Notes: a model not told the origin generated them from the letters alone. Shown: positions 40,098 through 50,297, numbered from the stretch's first letter. The stretch: DNA of 64,000 bases from Pseudomonas helmanticensis (GCF_900182985.1 NZ_FXUY01000001.1:4030001-4094000); one strand, 5' to 3'. A program made the numbers and translations.

Positions 40098-40204
40098 GAT
40101 CATTCCCACGCTCTGCGTGGGAATGCAGCCCGGGACGCTCCGCGTCCCAACAGCGGACGCAGAGCGTCCATAGAGGCATTCCCACGCAGAGCGTGGGAAC
40201 GATC
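40098..40204. repeat. paired palindromic repeat (family B), copy 2
   Basis: GATCATTCCCACGCTCTGCG at the left, GCAGAGCGTGGGAACGATC at the right, with a GACGCTCCGCGTCC and GGACGCAGAGCGTCC centre. It ends just before metQ, so that promoter must lie within or very close to the repeat, or metQNI is read from upstream. Confidence 0.88.
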
Positions 40205-40239
40205 TGTGAAAAATTCATGCACTGACTGGAAAACCCATC

Positions 40240-41049
40240 ATGACCAAGAAAACTCTGTCCCACCCAGTCAAAGCACTGGCCCTGGCCCTCGGCCTGTTCA
40301 GCTCTGCGATCTTCGCCGCTGACGCCCCACTGAAAATCGGCACCACCGCCGCCTTCGCCATCCCTCTGGAAGCCGCCGTCGAAGAAGCCTCCAAACAGGG
40401 CCTGAAGGTCGAGCTGGTGGAGTTCACCGACTGGATCGCGCCGAACGTCAGCCTCGCCGCCGGCGACATCGACGTGAATTACTTCCAGCACATCCCGTTC
40501 CTCGAAAACGCCAAGGCTGCCGCCGGTTTTGACCTGGTGCCGTTCGCGCCGGGGATCATCAATAACGTCGGCCTCTACTCGAAAAAATACAAAAGCTTCG
40601 ATGAGCTGCCAGAGGGCGCCAGCGTCGCTATCGCCAACGATCCGATCAACAGCGGTCGCGGTCTGCAATTGCTCGCCAAGGCTGGTTTGATCACGCTGAA
40701 ACCGGGTGTCGGCTACAAGGCCACCGAAGACGACATCGTCGCCAACCCGAAGAAAATCAAAATCCTTCAAGTCGAGGCCGTGCAACTGGTACGCGCCTAT
40801 GACGACGCCGATCTGGTCCAGGGTTATCCGGCCTACATTCGTCTGGCGAAGACCTTCGATGCCGGTTCCGCGCTGCTGTTCGACGGTCTCGATCACAAGG
40901 AATACGTGATCCAGTTCGTCATCCAGCCGAAGAGCAAAACCGACCCGCGCCTGATCAAATTCGTCGACATCTACCAGCATTCGCCAGTCGTTCGCGCAGC
41001 GCTGGATAAGGCCCACGGCAAGCTGTATCAAGCCGGTTGGGAAAGCTGA
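40240..41049 (+). CDS. metQ: methionine ABC transporter, binding protein MetQ
   Basis: A 269-residue NlpA-family binding protein. The signal peptide ends at AIFAAD near residue 28 without a lipobox. Typical blocks are [59 protein letters not shown] and [25 protein letters not shown]. metN and metI follow directly. A related compound rather than methionine itself cannot be excluded. Confidence 0.9.
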   Translation: MTKKTLSHPVKALALALGLFSSAIFAADAPLKIGTTAAFAIPLEAAVEEASKQGLKVELVEFTDWIAPNVSLAAGDIDVNYFQHIPFLENAKAAAGFDLVPFAPGIINNVGLYSKKYKSFDELPEGASVAIANDPINSGRGLQLLAKAGLITLKPGVGYKATEDDIVANPKKIKILQVEAVQLVRAYDDADLVQGYPAYIRLAKTFDAGSALLFDGLDHKEYVIQFVIQPKSKTDPRLIKFVDIYQHSPVVRAALDKAHGKLYQAGWES

Positions 41050-41051
41050 GC

Positions 41052-42173
41052 ATGACGGCCGCGATCCAACGGCGACTGGAAATTCCAGAGCCACACAATG
41101 CTGAAAAAACCGAGCTGCATCCCGAGTTGAATCGCGCCCACGTACGCTTCATCGGCCTGGGCAAAACCTACAACGGCCGGCAAGGCCCGGTCGCTGCGCT
41201 GCAAGGCATCGATCTGGCGATTTCGCGCGGTGAAGTGTTCGGCATCATTGGTCGCAGCGGTGCCGGCAAGTCGTCGTTGATCCGCACGATCAATCGTCTG
41301 GAACAGCCGACTTCGGGGCGCGTGCTGATCGATCAGATCGACATCGGCGAGTTCGATGAAGACCGTCTCGTAGCGCTGCGTCGGCGGATCGGCATGATCT
41401 TCCAGCACTTCAATCTGATGTCGGCGAAAACCGTTTGGCAGAACGTCGAACTGCCGCTGAAAGTCGCGGGCGTGCCGAAAGAGCAACGCGAGAAAAAAGT
41501 TCGCGAACTGCTCGAACTGGTCGGTCTGCAAGAAAAGCACAAAGCCTATCCGGCGCAGCTTTCCGGTGGGCAGAAACAACGTGTCGGCATCGCCCGCGCG
41601 CTGGTGCATGACCCGGACATTCTGCTCTGTGACGAAGCGACTTCGGCGCTCGACCCGGAGACCACCCAGTCGATCCTCGGCCTGCTGCGCGAGATCAACA
41701 GACGCCTGGGCCTGACCATCGTGCTGATCACTCACGAAATGGCGGTAATCCGCGAGATCTGCGACCGCGTGGTGGTGTTGGAGCATGGCCGCGTTGTCGA
41801 GCAAGGCCCGGTCTGGGAAGTGTTCGGCAACCCACAACACGAGGTCAGCCAGACCTTGCTCGCGCCGTTGCAGCACGCCTTGCCGGAAGAATTGCAGAGC
41901 CGTTTGCACCCGCAGCCGCCCTCCTCCGACGCAGCCGTGGTGCTGCGTTTGCAGTTCACCGGCAGTGCCAGCGACGAACCGGATCTGGCGGCGCTTTTTA
42001 CTGCGCTCGGTGGCCGGGTGAAGTTGCTTCAGGGCGGCGTCGAACGGATTCAGGGGCATGCGCTGGGGCAACTGCTGTTAGCCGTCAGCGGCTCATCGTT
42101 TGGCGCCGAGCAATTGCGCGAGCGCGCCGCGCCATGGGCACAACGGGTGGAGGTCGTCGGATATGTGGTTTGA
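41052..42173 (+). CDS. metN: methionine ABC transporter, ATP-binding protein MetN
   Basis: A 373-residue ATPase. The first 35 residues are an unusual extension before the ABC domain ([15 protein letters not shown]). Walker [10 protein letters not shown], signature LSGGQKQR, Walker [17 protein letters not shown] and switch ITHEM are present. The C-terminal 100 residues form the methionine-sensing NIL domain that slows import when the cell has enough. ATG 41052 is 2 bases after the metQ stop; the end overlaps metI by 11 bases. Confidence 0.93.
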   Translation: MTAAIQRRLEIPEPHNAEKTELHPELNRAHVRFIGLGKTYNGRQGPVAALQGIDLAISRGEVFGIIGRSGAGKSSLIRTINRLEQPTSGRVLIDQIDIGEFDEDRLVALRRRIGMIFQHFNLMSAKTVWQNVELPLKVAGVPKEQREKKVRELLELVGLQEKHKAYPAQLSGGQKQRVGIARALVHDPDILLCDEATSALDPETTQSILGLLREINRRLGLTIVLITHEMAVIREICDRVVVLEHGRVVEQGPVWEVFGNPQHEVSQTLLAPLQHALPEELQSRLHPQPPSSDAAVVLRLQFTGSASDEPDLAALFTALGGRVKLLQGGVERIQGHALGQLLLAVSGSSFGAEQLRERAAPWAQRVEVVGYVV

Positions 42174-42807
42174 TCGCTTGCTGCAAGGTTTTATCGACAC
42201 GTTCTTGATGGTCGGTGTGTCGTCGTTGATTGCGCTGCTGGTGGGGATTCCCATGGCGGTGATCCTGGTCACCAGCGACAAGGGCGGGATCTACGAAGCG
42301 CCACTGTTGAACCGCGCGTTGGGCGCGTTCGTGAACCTGTTTCGCTCGATCCCGTTTCTGATTCTGATGGTCGCGCTGATTCCGTTTACCCGGTTGATTG
42401 TCGGTACTACGTACGGCGTTTGGGCCGCCGTTGTGCCGCTGACCATTGCCGCTACGCCGTTCTTTGCGCGGATTGCCGAAGTGAGTCTGCGCGAGGTCGA
42501 TCATGGTTTGATCGAGGCGGCGCAGGCAATGGGTTGCCGGCGTTGGCACATTGTCTGGCATGTGCTGTTGCCGGAGGCGCTGCCGGGGATTGTCGGCGGG
42601 TTCACGATTACCCTGGTGACGATGATCAACTCTTCGGCGATGGCTGGGGCGATTGGTGCTGGCGGCTTGGGGGATATCGCTTATCGCTACGGCTATCAGC
42701 GTTTTGATAGCCAGATCATGCTAACGGTGATTGTGTTGCTGGTGGCGTTGGTAGCGGTGATTCAGCTGGGTGGGGATCGCTTGGCGCGGGGGTTGAACAA
42801 GCGCTGA
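42163..42807 (+). CDS. metI: methionine ABC transporter, permease MetI
   Basis: A 214-residue permease with about five helices and EAA loop [29 protein letters not shown]. The C-terminal part [36 protein letters not shown] is diagnostic for MetI. ATG 42163 lies inside the end of metN, where GGTGGAGGTCGTCGG provides the ribosome binding site. Confidence 0.93.
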   Translation: MWFDRLLQGFIDTFLMVGVSSLIALLVGIPMAVILVTSDKGGIYEAPLLNRALGAFVNLFRSIPFLILMVALIPFTRLIVGTTYGVWAAVVPLTIAATPFFARIAEVSLREVDHGLIEAAQAMGCRRWHIVWHVLLPEALPGIVGGFTITLVTMINSSAMAGAIGAGGLGDIAYRYGYQRFDSQIMLTVIVLLVALVAVIQLGGDRLARGLNKR

Positions 42808-42815
42808 GGCAAGAG

Positions 42816-42893
42816 CAAAAGATCGCAGCCTGCGGCAGCTCCTACATTGGCATGTGTACCCTCTGTAGGAGCTGCCGCAGGCTGCGATCTTTT
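42816..42893. repeat. REP pair (family A) after metI
   Basis: GATCGCAGCCTGCGGCAGCT and its inverse ending GCTGCGATCTTTT, between metI and the methyltransferase gene. Confidence 0.9.
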
Positions 42894-42935
42894 CGCTTAT
42901 AGTCAGCGCATCTCTCCTTGAACACGCAACTGACC

Positions 42936-43565
42936 ATGAAACAGACCCCCACCGACCTCGAACAGATCACCGCCACCACCCTCGGCCACTACAACTCGGT
43001 GGCCGAGGACTTCCGCGAAGGCACGCGCGACCACGATGTCAGCCAGAACATCGATGCGTTGCTGCGGCATATTCAGGGCGCGGCGCCGTTCACGATCCTG
43101 GATTTCGGTTGCGGTCCGGGCCGGGATTTGCAGACGTTTACCCGTATGGGGCACGTTGCGGTCGGCCTGGATGGTTCGCAGGAATTTGCGCGGATGGCGC
43201 GCGAGGACAGCGGCTGCGAGGTGTTGCAGCAGGATTTTCTCAAGCTTGATCTACCGGTTGAACGCTTCGACGGGATTTTTGCCAACGCGGTGCTGTTTCA
43301 CGTTCCATTGCAGGAGTTACCGAGGGTACTCAAGCAATTGCACGGCGCGTTGAAGCCTGGTGGGGTGTTGTTCAGTTCGAATCCGCGTGGGGATAACCGT
43401 GAGGGCTGGAACGGGCCGCGCTATGGCTCTTATCACGATCTGGAGGCCTGGCGCGGATTGCTGAAAGCGGCGGGGTTTGTCGAGCTGGAGCATTATTTCC
43501 GGCCGGCGGGGCTGCCACGCGAGCAGCAGCCCTGGTTGGCCAGTGTCTGGCGGCGTGTGGGTTGA
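42936..43565 (+). CDS. class I SAM-dependent methyltransferase
   Basis: A 209-residue methyltransferase. The SAM-binding motif I is TILDFGCGPGRDL, motif II acidic end VGLDGS, then DFLKLDLPVERFDGIFANAVLFHVP and LKPGGVLFSSNPRG. The substrate is not evident; small-molecule type (Methyltransf_11/25). ATG 42936 is the likely start although no clear ribosome binding site precedes it; a TTG at 42918 would add six residues. It is flanked by REP pairs on both sides and seems to be its own transcription unit. Confidence 0.82.
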   Translation: MKQTPTDLEQITATTLGHYNSVAEDFREGTRDHDVSQNIDALLRHIQGAAPFTILDFGCGPGRDLQTFTRMGHVAVGLDGSQEFARMAREDSGCEVLQQDFLKLDLPVERFDGIFANAVLFHVPLQELPRVLKQLHGALKPGGVLFSSNPRGDNREGWNGPRYGSYHDLEAWRGLLKAAGFVELEHYFRPAGLPREQQPWLASVWRRVG

Positions 43566-43568
43566 AGA

Positions 43569-43640
43569 TCAAAAGATCGCAGCCTGCGGCAGCTCCTACA
43601 TGGGGTGATAGGTAGGAGCTGCCGTAGGCTGCGATCTTTT
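43569..43640. repeat. REP pair (family A) between convergent genes
   Basis: GATCGCAGCCTGCGGCAGCT and its inverse (one change, GCCGTAGGC) ending in TTTT; ends the methyltransferase and triC-like transcripts. Confidence 0.9.
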
Positions 43641-43649
43641 ACTTTTGCC

Positions 43650-46600
43650 CTAGGCGGCGTCTTTTTTCGGTTCGCGAATCTTGTACCAGGCCACATACAG
43701 CGCCGGCAGGAACAGCAGCGTCAGCAATGTCGCGATCACGATCCCGCCAATCATCGCGTAGGCCATCGGCCCCCAGAACACCTCCCGGGCAATCGGGATC
43801 ATGCCCATGCTCGCCGCCGCTGCGGTCAGCAAGATCGGTCGGCGGCGGTGCTCGGTCGCCTCGACCACTGCATCCCACGGCGCATAACCCTTCTTCTCGT
43901 ATTCATCGATCTGCGTCACGAGAATCACCGAGTTGCGGATGATGATGCCGATCAGCGCGAGAATCCCCAGAATCGCCACGAAACCCATCGCCGTACCGGT
44001 CGGCACCAGCGCCAAAACCACGCCGATCAGACCCAGCGGCGCCACGCTCGCCACCAGGAACATCTTCTGCACGCTGTGCAACTGGATCATCAGGAAGGTC
44101 GCCATCAGGAACAGCATCAACGGCAGAACCTTGGCAATCGGCCCTTGGGCCTTGCCGCTTTCCTCGACGGTACCGCCGGTGGCGACCTTGTAACCCACCG
44201 GCAGTTTATCGGCGAAAGCGTCGATAGAAGGCTTGAGGATTTTCACCAGGTCGGTGGGTTGGATCTCGTCGCGCACCGACGCCTTGATGGTGATCGTCGG
44301 CAAGCGGTCGCGACGCCAGACCAACGGCTGCTCCAGTTCGTAACGCACAGTGGCGAACGCCAGCAACGGAATCGACGTGCCGCTCGGCGTGACGATCTGC
44401 AGGTTTTGCAGGGTTTCCGGGGTACCGCGTTCGGAATCCACTGCGCGTCCGACCACGTTGATCAGGTAGATATCGTCATCGACCTGGGTCAATGGCGAGC
44501 CGCTGACGATGCTGTTCATCAGGTTTGCCACGTCTTCGGACGACAGCCCGAGTTGGCGCGCCTTGTCCTGGGCGATGTCGATGCGCAGGACTTTGCCCGG
44601 TTCGTTCCAGTCGTAAATGATTTCGCCGATGTGCGAGTTCTTGTCCAGCTCGGTGGCGAGGTCGATGGCGTGCTTGCGCACCTGATCGATGTCCTTGCCG
44701 CTGACCCGGTACTGGATTGGACGCCCCACGGGCGGGCCCATTTCCAGCGCTTGCACGTAGCTGCCGATGCCGACGAACTCCTTGTGCAGACGCTCGCGCA
44801 AGCGCTCGCTCAATGCTTCGCGGGATTCGAAGCCTTTGCTGACGATCACCAGTTGCGCGTAGTACGGGTTCTGCAATTGCTGGTCGAGCGGCAGGTAGAA
44901 ACGGATCGCGCCCTGACCGATGTAAGTACTCCAGCGCACGATGTCCGGGTCGCCCTTGAGGGTTTCCTCGAGTTTGTCGACGGCTTTGCGGGTTTCGTCG
45001 ATCGAGGCGTTTTGCGGCAGGTTCAGATCAACCAGAATTTCCGGGCGGTCGGAAGACGGGAAGAACTGGTTCTGGACAAAACGCATGCAAAAGATCGACA
45101 GGGCAAAACACAGCACGGTGATACCGATGGCCCACCAGCGATTGCGCATGCACCAGAGCAAACCGCCATTGAACGCGCGGCCGATGCGCCCGGGCTCGGC
45201 AGAATGGGGTTTGACGTTGGTGCTGAGGATGTGTACGCCGATCACTGGCGCAAAGAACACCGCGACCACCCACGACACCAGCATCGCCACGGCAATCACC
45301 GCAAACAGCGTGTAGGTGTATTCGCCGGCAGAACTGGCATTGAGGCCGATCGGCACAAAACCGGCGACGGTCACCAGCGTACCGGTGAGCATCGGGAATG
45401 CTGTCGAGGTGTAGGCGAAGGTCGCCGCCTGTTCCTTGGTCTCGCCCATTTCCAGGCGCGTGACCATCATCTCCACGGTGATCATCGCGTCGTCCACCAG
45501 CAGGCCGAGGGCGATGATCAACGCACCGAGGGAAATCCGCTGCATGGTGATGCCGCTGTACTCCATGTACACAAACACCATGGCCAGCACTAACGGAATC
45601 GAGCACGCCACCACCAGACCGGCGCGCACACCGAGGCTGATGAAGCTCACCACCAGCACGATGATCACCGCTTCGAACAGCGCGCTGGTGAAACCGCCAA
45701 CGGCTTCTTCCACCACCACCGCCTGATCGGAAACGGTGTGCACGCCGACGCCCACCGGCAGGTCGGCGGTGAGTTGGTCGATGCGTTCGTGCAGGGCTTT
45801 ACCGAACGCCTGCACGTTGCCGCCCTTCTGCATGGCAATCGCCAGGCCGATTGCCGGTTTGCCGTCGAAACGGAACTCCGGTGTCGCCGGGTCGACGTAA
45901 CCGCGACTGATCTCAGCGATGTCGGCCAGGCGATAGAAACGATCATTGAGTTTCAGATTGACCTCGGCCAGATCCTTTTCCGAAGCAAACTGCCCCGAGG
46001 TGCGCACGGAAATCCGTTCTGGACCGGCCTCGATCACACCCGCCGGGGTCACGGCGTTCTGCGATTGCAGGCTCTGCACCACCTGACGCTGATCGATCCC
46101 CAGCGCGGCGAGTTTGCGCGTGGAGAAGTTCAGGTAAATCACTTCGTCCTGCTGGCCGACCATTTCGATCTTGCCCAGCCCCGGCACGTTGCGGATCTCG
46201 GCTCGCGCCTGCTCGACGTAATCGCGTAGCTGGCGCATGGTCAGGCCGTCGGCGGTAAACGCGTAGACCGAACCGAATACATCACCGAACTCGTCGTTGA
46301 ACCCCGGGCCTTGAATGCCTTGGGGGAACTGCCCGCGAATGTCGTTGATCTTCTTGCGCACCTGGTACCAGATTTCCGGGATGTCCTTGGCGCTGGTGGT
46401 GTCGCGCAGGTACACGTACACCGTCGATTCGCCGGGGCGCGTGTAGCTTTTCACGTAGTCGAGGGAGTCGAGCTCTTCGAGTTTTTTCTCGATGCGATCA
46501 GTAACCTGCTTGAGCGTTTCCTCCTGGGTCGCGCCCGGCCATTTGGTCTGGATCACCATGGTCTTGATGGTGAACGACGGGTCTTCTTCGCGGCCCAGAT

Positions 46601-46703
46601 TGAAGTACGAAAACACCCCCATGAGCAATCCGACGAACATCAGATACCAGACGAATGACTGATGCTTGAGGGCCCATTCGGAGAGGTTGAAAGAGCCTTT
46701 CAT
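43650..46703 (-). CDS. triC: RND efflux pump, inner-membrane transporter (TriC-like)
   Basis: A 1017-residue RND transporter with the usual 12-helix, two large periplasmic loop layout. Landmarks are the N-terminal helix (VWYLMFVGLLMGVFSYFNLGREEDPSF), the proton-relay helix LGALIIALGLLVDDAMITVEMM and the C-terminal MAYAMIGGIVIATLLTLLFLPALYVAWYKI. Two separate membrane fusion proteins directly upstream are the hallmark of the P. aeruginosa triclosan pump TriABC; the length is also close. Its real substrate in this strain is unknown. Start overlaps the triB-like stop (ATGA). Confidence 0.9.
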   Translation of the reverse strand: MKGSFNLSEWALKHQSFVWYLMFVGLLMGVFSYFNLGREEDPSFTIKTMVIQTKWPGATQEETLKQVTDRIEKKLEELDSLDYVKSYTRPGESTVYVYLRDTTSAKDIPEIWYQVRKKINDIRGQFPQGIQGPGFNDEFGDVFGSVYAFTADGLTMRQLRDYVEQARAEIRNVPGLGKIEMVGQQDEVIYLNFSTRKLAALGIDQRQVVQSLQSQNAVTPAGVIEAGPERISVRTSGQFASEKDLAEVNLKLNDRFYRLADIAEISRGYVDPATPEFRFDGKPAIGLAIAMQKGGNVQAFGKALHERIDQLTADLPVGVGVHTVSDQAVVVEEAVGGFTSALFEAVIIVLVVSFISLGVRAGLVVACSIPLVLAMVFVYMEYSGITMQRISLGALIIALGLLVDDAMITVEMMVTRLEMGETKEQAATFAYTSTAFPMLTGTLVTVAGFVPIGLNASSAGEYTYTLFAVIAVAMLVSWVVAVFFAPVIGVHILSTNVKPHSAEPGRIGRAFNGGLLWCMRNRWWAIGITVLCFALSIFCMRFVQNQFFPSSDRPEILVDLNLPQNASIDETRKAVDKLEETLKGDPDIVRWSTYIGQGAIRFYLPLDQQLQNPYYAQLVIVSKGFESREALSERLRERLHKEFVGIGSYVQALEMGPPVGRPIQYRVSGKDIDQVRKHAIDLATELDKNSHIGEIIYDWNEPGKVLRIDIAQDKARQLGLSSEDVANLMNSIVSGSPLTQVDDDIYLINVVGRAVDSERGTPETLQNLQIVTPSGTSIPLLAFATVRYELEQPLVWRRDRLPTITIKASVRDEIQPTDLVKILKPSIDAFADKLPVGYKVATGGTVEESGKAQGPIAKVLPLMLFLMATFLMIQLHSVQKMFLVASVAPLGLIGVVLALVPTGTAMGFVAILGILALIGIIIRNSVILVTQIDEYEKKGYAPWDAVVEATEHRRRPILLTAAAASMGMIPIAREVFWGPMAYAMIGGIVIATLLTLLFLPALYVAWYKIREPKKDAA

Positions 46704-47764
46704 TGACTGTCCTCGTCAAGTTTCACGGATTGTCCGGGTTTGAGACTGTTGACGCCGGCGCTGACCACTTGCTCGCCGTTCTTTACCCCGCCGGCCAGCA
46801 CCACAGTGCTGTCGGTGCGGCTGATAACGCTGACATCACGCGGGCTGACGGTTTTGCTTTGGGTGTCGATCACCCAGATGCGCGCTTTGCCATCGACCTC
46901 CTGCAATGCCGTCGCGGGCAATTCGATACGCGGCTTGATCGCTGAACTGAGGGTCACACTGATCGCGGTACCGAGGCGGAAACCGTCCGGCGTATCGGCC
47001 AGGGTCAGCCGTGCACGGCGAGTACGCGTGGCACTCTGCGCTTGCGGTTCGATCTCGCGAATGACGGCGGTGGTGTTGATGCTTGGATCGAGTTGCGCGG
47101 CCACTGAAAACACTACGTCGGCGGGGATCTGATCGACCAGGGTGTCGGGCAGATCAATCACCGCTTCCTTGATGTCCGGCTGCGCCAGTGTCACCACTTG
47201 CTGGCCGGCGGTCACCACCTGCCCGGCCTCGGCGTTCCACGCGGTGACCACGGCTTTGTGGTCGGAGCGCAGCTCGGTGTAGCCGAGTTGATCCTTGCTC
47301 TGATTGACCGCCGCCCGCGCCTGATCGAGCGAAGCCTGAGTGGTTTTCAAGTCGGTGTTGGCGACGTCCAGTTGCGCCTGCGCGCCAACGCCGCGATCAA
47401 ACAGCGCTTGCTGCCGACGAGCGTTGGCCTGGGCGTTGATCAATTGCGCCTGGATCTTCGCCAGGTCGCCCTGGGCCGAGCGCAACTGATTCTGTTGATC
47501 GGAGGGGTCGAGGGTCGCAAGCAGCGTGCCCTTCTCGACTTCCGTGCCGACATCGACGTTACGACTGGCGATACGGCCACCGACGCGGAACCCGGTATTG
47601 CTCTCGTAGCGCGCCTGAATGCTGCCGGCAAAACGCCCGAGGCTTTCCTCACTCAACGCCTGGACCTTGACCGACAGCACCGGGCGCACCGGCTCGGGCG
47701 GTGGTTCTTTCTTCGAGCACGCGGCTAACAACACAGCTACGGGAAACAGCCACAGAGACTTCAT
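46700..47764 (-). CDS. triB: RND efflux periplasmic adaptor, second copy (TriB-like)
   Basis: A 354-residue membrane fusion protein. The signal peptide is of lipoprotein type (LFPVAVLLAACSKK, Cys16). The lipoyl/hairpin region ESNTGFRVGGRIASRNVDVGTEVEKGTLLATLDPSDQQNQLRSAQGDL is typical. ATG 47764 is chosen because the upstream frame overlaps the triA-like gene; the overlap is four bases. In TriABC both adaptors are needed and they are not interchangeable. Confidence 0.9.
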   Translation of the reverse strand: MKSLWLFPVAVLLAACSKKEPPPEPVRPVLSVKVQALSEESLGRFAGSIQARYESNTGFRVGGRIASRNVDVGTEVEKGTLLATLDPSDQQNQLRSAQGDLAKIQAQLINAQANARRQQALFDRGVGAQAQLDVANTDLKTTQASLDQARAAVNQSKDQLGYTELRSDHKAVVTAWNAEAGQVVTAGQQVVTLAQPDIKEAVIDLPDTLVDQIPADVVFSVAAQLDPSINTTAVIREIEPQAQSATRTRRARLTLADTPDGFRLGTAISVTLSSAIKPRIELPATALQEVDGKARIWVIDTQSKTVSPRDVSVISRTDSTVVLAGGVKNGEQVVSAGVNSLKPGQSVKLDEDSQ

Positions 47765-48864
47765 GGCTGTGCTCCCGGTTGCAGATCCTTGTAGGTGTTT
47801 TCGGCAATCTCGACTTTCATCCCCGGGTGCAACAACTGCCCGCCGGCGACGATGACCTTCTCGCCGCCCTTGAGGCCTTCGCTGATGATGACTTTGCCAG
47901 TCAGGTAGCGACCGACCGTGACCGTGTGCAACTGCGCCTCGCCCTTGTCGTCGACCATCCACACCGCCGGGTCGCTGATGTTTTTCGTCAGCGCCGACCA
48001 CGGCAATTCAACCGCCGATTTGCCGGAGCCTTTCGCCGTGGCGCTGACCACCGAACCGAGCTGCATGCCCGGCGGCAATTTATCGAGGGTGACTTTGACT
48101 TGCACGGTGCCGGACTGCGCGGACACCGCCGGGGTGACTTCGCGCACGGTGCCGGTGGTTTTGATCTCGGGATTGTCGAGCAGGCTGACGGTGATCTTGT
48201 TATCCGTGGGGCGCTCGGCGAGCAGTGATTCATAAACGTTGAACACCGCGTCGCGGTCGCCATCGCGGGCCAGACTGAAAATCGGCGCGGTGGCCTGGAC
48301 CACTTGACCCACTTCGGCCTGGCGCTCGGTGATCACGCCCGGCGCATCAGCGATCAACGAGGTGTAGCTGAGTTGGTCTTTGGCATTGGCCAGTTGCGCC
48401 TGCGCCGCGCTCAATGCGCTCTGACTGCTGCGCAATGCCGCTTGCGCGGAATCGTATTCGCTCTGGCTGGTGTAGCCTTTGGGCAGCAATTTCTGCTGAC
48501 GCACGAAGGCCGCCGCGCTCTGTTGCACCCGCGCCTGTTCAGCGACCACCTGGGCTTGCGCAGAATCGACGTTGGTCTGCAGATCCTTGGGATCGAGCTT
48601 GGCCAGTACCTGTTTGGCCGAAACCCGGTCGCCGACATCGACCATGCGCTGGATGATCTTGCCGCCAACACGGAACGATAGCTCGGTCTGCACGCGCGCC
48701 TGCACGTCACCGGTGAGTGTCACCGAAGCCGCGTAATCCGTGGGTTTCACTTCCTGTACGAAGACCCGTGGCAAGTATTCCTGCGCGGGTTTCTTGTCGC
48801 CGCAAGCGGTCAGCAAGGCGACGGCACTGAGGGCCACCACCACTTTCAATCCGGGACCCGCCAT
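47761..48864 (-). CDS. triA: RND efflux periplasmic adaptor, first copy (TriA-like)
   Basis: A 367-residue membrane fusion protein, again with a lipoprotein signal (VALSAVALLTACGDK, Cys21). Core: RVQTELSFRVGGKIIQRMVDVGDRVSAKQVLAKLDPKDLQTNVDSAQAQV with a coiled-coil hairpin to about residue 160. AAGGAGTCTGC precedes ATG 48864. First gene of the three-gene operon; no outer-membrane factor gene follows, so the pump must borrow one (OpmH does this in P. aeruginosa). Confidence 0.9.
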   Translation of the reverse strand: MAGPGLKVVVALSAVALLTACGDKKPAQEYLPRVFVQEVKPTDYAASVTLTGDVQARVQTELSFRVGGKIIQRMVDVGDRVSAKQVLAKLDPKDLQTNVDSAQAQVVAEQARVQQSAAAFVRQQKLLPKGYTSQSEYDSAQAALRSSQSALSAAQAQLANAKDQLSYTSLIADAPGVITERQAEVGQVVQATAPIFSLARDGDRDAVFNVYESLLAERPTDNKITVSLLDNPEIKTTGTVREVTPAVSAQSGTVQVKVTLDKLPPGMQLGSVVSATAKGSGKSAVELPWSALTKNISDPAVWMVDDKGEAQLHTVTVGRYLTGKVIISEGLKGGEKVIVAGGQLLHPGMKVEIAENTYKDLQPGAQP

Positions 48865-48961
48865 GCAGACTCCTTGGCATTTTTCGAGACTATCGGGACG
48901 ATACGACTTCAGAGCTTAGAACAGGGTTCCACCATTGCTCGCTCGAATGAAGATTAATCTC

Positions 48962-49041
48962 CGCAGGAGCTGCCGCAGGCTGCGATCTTTTGATGGTGTT
49001 TTCAAAGATCAAAAGATCGCAGCCTGCGGCAGCTCCTACAC
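48962..49041. repeat. REP pair (family A) between divergent genes
   Basis: GCAGGAGCTGCCGCAGGCTG ... GATCAAAAGATCGCAGCCTG. It lies between two genes read away from each other, so here it is not a terminator for either. Confidence 0.88.
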
Positions 49042-49087
49042 AGGAGGTATTCTGTGGCGGATTCAGTGCATCCAGAGAAGGACACTC

Positions 49088-50284
49088 ATGCTTAAAACCC
49101 TGGCGGTGGCCAATTACCGCTCGATCAATAAATTGGTGATCCCGCTCGGCCGGCTGAACCTGATCACCGGCCCCAACGGCAGTGGCAAGTCCAATCTCTA
49201 TCGAGCTTTGCGCCTGCTGGCGGAAACCGCGCAGGGCGGCGTGGTCAATGCGCTGGCCCGCGAGGGCGGACTGGATTCGACCTTCTGGGCCGGGCCGGAA
49301 ACCATCAGCCGGCGCATGCGCAACGGCGAGGTGCCGATCCAATCGACAGTGCGCCAAGGTGTGAAGCGTCTGCGCCTGGGATTCGCCGGGGAAGATTTCA
49401 GCTATTCGATCAGCCTCGGTCTGCCCGACTCCAATGGCCATTTCATGCTGCCCGAACATGCGCGGCCAATTCCCTCCCGCTTCAGCCTCGACCCGCAGAT
49501 CAAACGCGAATGCATCTGGGCCGGGCCGCATTACCGGCCAGCCAGCCTGTTGGTCGATCGCGACGGGCCGATGATCCGCGCACGCGCCGAGCGCAAATGG
49601 GATGTGCTGGCGCAGCACACGCCGAACTTCGACAGCCTGTTCGATCAGGTCGGCAGCCTGCGCAGCTCGCCGGAAGTGTTTCAGATGCGCGAGTTCATCC
49701 GTCGCTGGCGCTTCTACGATCACTTTCGCAGCGATGCCGACGCGCCGGTGCGTCAGCCACAACTGGGCACGCGCACGCCGGTTCTGCATCACGATGGACG
49801 CGATCTGGCGGCCGCGTTGCAGACCATCATCGAAATCGGCGACGGCGAGGCGATGCGCGCCGCCATCACCGATGCCTTTCCCGGCGCGCGCCTGCATATC
49901 GAAGCTCAGGCCGGCGGAAGATTTGCTATCGAGTTTTATCAGGAAGGCTTGTTGCGGCCGCTGTCGGCGGCGGAGTTGTCGGACGGAACATTGCGCTATC
50001 TGCTGCTGGTTGCGGCGCTACTGACGCCGCGGCCACCGTCGCTGATGGTGCTGAACGAGCCGGAAACCAGCTTGCACCCGGATCTGCTACCGGCGTTGGC
50101 GCGGTTGATTATTCGCGCCTCGGAGCAGTGTCAGGTGTGGGTGGTATCGCATGCGCGGCGGTTGATTTCGGCGTTGCAGGAGGATCAGGAATGCAATTGC
50201 ATTGTGCTGGAGAAGACGCTGGGGGAGACCGGGATTGTCGGGCAGAAAGTGCTGGAGACGCCGGCGTGGTATTGGCCGGACTGA
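49088..50284 (+). CDS. AAA-family ATPase (RecF/SMC-like, COG4637 type)
   Basis: A 398-residue ATPase with an SMC-like head. The N-terminus NYRSINKLVIPLGRLNLITGPNGSGKSNLYRALRLL holds Walker A; near residues 300-330 lie a signature-like LSDGTLRYLLLVAAL and Walker B PSLMVLNEPETSLHPDLLP, then a switch-type His in VVSHARRLI. No nuclease, TOPRIM or coiled-coil arm is present and no nuclease or reverse transcriptase gene lies beside it, so it does not look like a complete Gabija, Septu or retron system. ATG 49088 follows AGAGAAGGACACTC. Role unknown; DNA maintenance is likely from the family. Confidence 0.8.
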   Translation: MLKTLAVANYRSINKLVIPLGRLNLITGPNGSGKSNLYRALRLLAETAQGGVVNALAREGGLDSTFWAGPETISRRMRNGEVPIQSTVRQGVKRLRLGFAGEDFSYSISLGLPDSNGHFMLPEHARPIPSRFSLDPQIKRECIWAGPHYRPASLLVDRDGPMIRARAERKWDVLAQHTPNFDSLFDQVGSLRSSPEVFQMREFIRRWRFYDHFRSDADAPVRQPQLGTRTPVLHHDGRDLAAALQTIIEIGDGEAMRAAITDAFPGARLHIEAQAGGRFAIEFYQEGLLRPLSAAELSDGTLRYLLLVAALLTPRPPSLMVLNEPETSLHPDLLPALARLIIRASEQCQVWVVSHARRLISALQEDQECNCIVLEKTLGETGIVGQKVLETPAWYWPD

Positions 50285-50297
50285 GTGCTTCGGTCAA

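Noticed and set aside
43605..45593. A 662-codon open frame on the plus strand
   Set aside because: Antisense to the triC-like gene and rich in His/Gln/Arg as expected of a shadow frame.
49088..50284. Gabija, Septu or OLD-type defence gene
   Set aside because: The ATPase lacks a TOPRIM or nuclease domain and has no partner gene adjacent.
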